Below are positions 63,292 to 64,000 of a stretch of 64,000 nt of DNA, piece by piece. The notes under the pieces are model-generated. The model did not search any database. It worked only from the letters and a program-made list of their open reading frames with translations, and had not been told where the DNA came from. Origin of the DNA: Afipia sp. P52-10 (GTDB taxonomy: Bacteria; Pseudomonadota; Alphaproteobacteria; Rhizobiales; Xanthobacteraceae); assembly GCF_000516555.1 (NCBI RefSeq), contig NZ_AZSJ01000002.1:1218-65217 (forward strand). The letters run 5' to 3'. The position numbers were made by a program, and so were the translations under genes. Position 1 is the stretch's first letter. Every line of letters begins with the position of its first letter.

Positions 63292-64000
63292 TGATACGTT
63301 GGATCTGGATCTCGATCGCATTGGTGGCTGCTGTCGCAGGGCTGCTGTCGTTCGGCGACAACTATCTGCTTCGCCTCGCTACCACGGTTGCGATGTATGT
63401 CACGCTCGCGGTGGCATGGAATATCGTCGGCGGGTTCACCGGCTATCCCTCGTTCGCGACCGCGGCCTTTTTCGGACTTGGCGCTTATGCGAGCGGCATC
63501 ATGCTCGTCAATGGCGTGCCGCTGGGTGTCGCGTGGATAGGGGCAGGTGTGGTGAGCACGGTGTTCGCGGCGGCGCTCGGCCTCGCTGTTTTGCACTTGC
63601 GCGGGCACTACTTCGCCATTGGCAGCCTGGTCGTGGCGGATGTGCTGCGTGAGGTGACCAACACATGGGTCTCGTTCACCGGTGGCGGCATGGGGCTCAA
63701 CGTACCGTTGGTAGGCGGCGCCGCCGCCGCGCAGGCGCGGTTCTTTCTGATATCGATGGCTATCCTTGCGGTCGCCGCCACGTTGACCGCGATCGGGCTG
63801 TCGCGTTCGCGTCTTGGCGTTGCCCTGCAATGTATCGAACAAAATGAGGACGCGGCGCAGGTGATTGGCGTCGATACGCGCCGCGCCAAGGTCGTGGCGT
63901 TCGCAATCTCTAGCCTGTTCATCGGCATCGCCGGTGCGATCTATGCATCGTGGACCACCTACATCGACCCGAGCGATGTCTACGACGTATCGCTATCGGT
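63291..64000 (+). CDS. LivM-family permease, 3' part outside the window
   Basis: An open frame starts at ATG 63291 (MIRWIWISIALVAAVAGLLS), overlapping the LivH stop by one base, and runs to the window edge. It contains GFTGYPSFATAAFFGLGAYA, HLRGHYFAIGSLVVADVLRE and the ATPase-contact region IEQNEDAAQVIGVDTRRAK, all characteristic of the second permease of branched-chain-type importers. The ATPase genes should follow beyond 64000. Confidence 0.9.
   Translation, partial: MIRWIWISIALVAAVAGLLSFGDNYLLRLATTVAMYVTLAVAWNIVGGFTGYPSFATAAFFGLGAYASGIMLVNGVPLGVAWIGAGVVSTVFAAALGLAVLHLRGHYFAIGSLVVADVLREVTNTWVSFTGGGMGLNVPLVGGAAAAQARFFLISMAILAVAATLTAIGLSRSRLGVALQCIEQNEDAAQVIGVDTRRAKVVAFAISSLFIGIAGAIYASWTTYIDPSDVYDVSLS

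Overview
The window looks like a stretch of chromosome from a GC-rich alphaproteobacterium of the order Hyphomicrobiales, most likely the Bradyrhizobium/Rhodopseudomonas/Afipia group (Nitrobacteraceae). This rests on recognised families and not on any search: a circularly permuted two-piece tmRNA, an alpha-type SspB, a DUF4169 plus ribbon-helix-helix pair beside fumC, several TctC/Bug binding proteins, and repeated families of short palindromic intergenic elements. Almost everything is ordinary housekeeping or transport DNA; only the first ~1 kb looks like an accessory remnant.

Layout. 1-1000: the end of an unidentified gene, a 41-residue membrane protein, an RNA-like structure with crossing complementary arms, and scraps of two insertion sequences. 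1.0-10.3 kb: ilvA, a large AsmA-family protein, two ribbon-helix-helix proteins, DUF4169, fumC and sspB. 10.5-10.85 kb: the permuted tmRNA gene ssrA, upstream of the proteolysis adaptor sspB on the same strand. 11-24 kb: a lone Bug protein, an MFS exporter, an Ala/Pro-rich membrane protein, a thermonuclease, the protease CtpA, an old yellow enzyme, a split chromate transporter and a tctBAC operon. 24-31.8 kb: thyA-GNAT-folA-hflK-hflC, DUF2065, a Do/HtrA protease and serB. 31.8-38.4 kb: miaA and the branched-chain amino acid cluster ilvB-ilvN-methyltransferase-LysE-ilvC, preceded by a promoter, a leader peptide and a terminator that form a classical attenuator.

38.5-54.8 kb: an amidase with an AtzG-like small subunit, an SDR, pdxY, a carboxylesterase, a membrane sulfatase-fold protein, a glycine-betaine/EgtU-type ABC importer with a fused permease-binding protein, a nitrate/sulfonate-type ABC importer whose binding-protein gene is separated from its ATPase and permease by a methyltransferase gene on the other strand, a Nudix hydrolase and PPK2. 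54.9-57.3 kb: a leucine-rich leader peptide, leuA and tRNA-Lys(CTT). 57.5-64 kb: a DUF3313-like lipoprotein, an OmpR-type two-component system and the start of a branched-chain amino acid type ABC importer that runs off the end.

The metabolic thread is branched-chain amino acids: ilvA supplies 2-oxobutanoate, ilvB/ilvN and ilvC make the Ile/Val precursors, and leuA diverts 2-oxoisovalerate to leucine. Both ilvB and leuA have upstream peptides rich in the amino acids they control. The second thread is protein quality control (tmRNA, SspB, HflKC, Do protease, CtpA). I did not find a convincing new multi-gene system. The best observations are regulatory and structural: the tmRNA, the two leaders, genes whose stop codons lie in repeats, overlapping divergent start codons, and a duplicated ilvC tail.
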